Made by a program: the position numbers and the translations under genes
Shown here: positions 63,304-64,000 of the stretch, in pieces
How positions within the stretch are numbered: position 1 is the first letter of the stretch
Layout of the letters: each line of letters opens with the position of its first letter
Assembly: GCF_007828725.1 (NCBI RefSeq)
Contig: NZ_VIUW01000001.1
Location: 682,001-746,000 of the forward strand
Reading direction: 5' to 3'
From: Marihabitans asiaticum
GTDB taxonomy: Bacteria; Actinomycetota; Actinomycetes; Actinomycetales; Dermatophilaceae
DNA: 64,000 nt
The notes under the pieces: generated by a model
Database searches by the model: none
The model's input: only the letters and a program-made list of their open reading frames with translations
Told to the model about the DNA's origin: nothing

Positions 63304-64000
63304 TCAGGCCTGCTCGGCGACGACGACGAAGTTGGCCTTGCGGTGCCCGTCCTCGCGGAACCCGAGCTCGTCGTCACAGGTGACGAGGACCACCCGCCGA
63401 GCCTGGGAGTTCTGCCCCCAGACGTCGGCGTCGTGCTGCAGGTCGGTCTTGTCGACGATCTCGGCGCGGCTGATCTCGAAGCGGAGCTGCTCACCGCCGG
63501 GGTAAGTGATGACGATGCCGTCGCCCAGCTCGACGTCCTCCAGCGCGGCGAAGGCGTCGGGTCCGCCGCCGGAGGTCACGTGACCGGCGATGACCGACGT
63601 CCCGGTGGCTCCCGGGACCACCCGGTCATACCCCGTGAACCAGATGACCTGGTGCGCCTTGGGGTTGACCTTGCCGTCACGCAGCCCCTGCGCCTCGAGG
63701 TCGTGCTCGAGCCCGATCGCCGGGATGCTGACCGAGCTGGCCCCCGATCCGGAGTCGGCCGCGGCCTTGCCCGCGGCCACCTGCTCGGCGCTCAGGCTCA
63801 GCTCGGACGAGGGAGTGACCTCGACCTCAGGATCCTTCGTCTCCCCGTCGGGGCTGCCCTCCGTGGAGGTGGAGGACGACCGGGGGGAGCTGGTCGAGGA
63901 CGAGTCATCGTCCGTGCCCGACGAGGCCTTCGAGGACGACGTGCTGGAGGTGCTCGCGCTGCTCGACGCGCTCGAGCTGGTCGAGGTGCCGGCAGCGGGG
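63304..64000 (-). CDS. class F-type sortase with Ser-rich linker, 5' truncated
   Basis: The frame is open to the window edge, so the start and any signal or membrane segment lie outside. The visible N-terminal ~75 residues are Ser/Thr/Asp rich and disordered. The sortase domain follows: VSIPAIGLEHDLEAQGL, GTSVIAGHVTSGGGPDAFAALEDVELGDGIVI with the catalytic His in GHV, then RRVVLVTCDDELGF with the catalytic Cys. The basic residue of the late strand GHRKANFVVVAEQ is a candidate for the catalytic Arg. Class F sortases are common in actinobacteria, but their substrates are mostly unknown, and no LPXTG-type protein is in the window. Confidence 0.82.
   Translation of the reverse strand, partial: PAAGTSTSSSASSSASTSSTSSSKASSGTDDDSSSTSSPRSSSTSTEGSPDGETKDPEVEVTPSSELSLSAEQVAAGKAAADSGSGASSVSIPAIGLEHDLEAQGLRDGKVNPKAHQVIWFTGYDRVVPGATGTSVIAGHVTSGGGPDAFAALEDVELGDGIVITYPGGEQLRFEISRAEIVDKTDLQHDADVWGQNSQARRVVLVTCDDELGFREDGHRKANFVVVAEQA

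Overview
The window is from a high-GC actinobacterium. Gene order, the two-gene-per-function respiratory layout and the many -10/start-codon pairs without a Shine-Dalgarno sequence point to the order Micrococcales, most likely an Intrasporangiaceae-type genus (Janibacter/Knoellia-like). This placement is inferred from gene content and synteny, not from a database match. Nearly all of the sequence is coding. I see no insertion sequence, prophage, CRISPR array or origin.

Layout. 1-0.6 kb: the end of a large helicase-type gene and a tiny overlapping gene. 0.7-12.2 kb: the conserved actinobacterial block mscL - SAF protein - FmdB zinc ribbon - formyl-THF cyclo-ligase - UDP-glucose pyrophosphorylase - RimJ-like acetyltransferase - SepX/GlpR-like membrane protein, interrupted by a DUF421 protein, a K+/H+ antiporter and a penicillin-acylase-type hydrolase, and closed by an AI-2E permease. 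12.3-18.7 kb: tRNA-Ala(CGC), a 1,196-residue nuclease/helicase fusion, a protein mannosyltransferase and rsmI. 18.9-24.1 kb: a System II cytochrome c maturation operon (phosphatase, TlpA, CcdA, ResB, CcsB, DUF4229). 24.1-37.8 kb: menaquinone genes menA, menE, menB, menC and menD, interspersed with a PQQ-type dehydrogenase, YwiC and TMEM165 proteins, a broken vapBC pair and a two-gene WXG-like/hydrolase module. 37.9-41.2 kb: a carbohydrate ABC transporter without its ATPase. 41.2-44.9 kb: menF, menG and menJ. 44.9-62.2 kb: a complete 14-gene complex I operon (nuoA-N) with a polyprenyl diphosphate synthase as its last gene. 62.3-64.0 kb: RarD and a truncated sortase.

The genes make one respiratory unit. 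The polyprenyl synthase supplies the side chain, MenF/D/C/E/B/A/G build menaquinone, MenJ probably reduces one of its isoprene units, complex I feeds electrons into the pool, and the ResB/CcsB system matures the cytochromes c that take them out again.

Two features are not explained by the genes. First, the octamer CGAAGGGG/CCCCTTCG is scattered on both strands at a by-eye density of roughly one per 0.8 kb, in genes and between them, and it also forms the arms of a terminator. This is the distribution pattern of DNA uptake or Chi-like sequences. Second, many intergenic gaps, and two protein linkers, carry compact palindromic repeat elements. One family (AAACCCAGC...GCTGGGTTT, 60-base period) occurs twice in the window.
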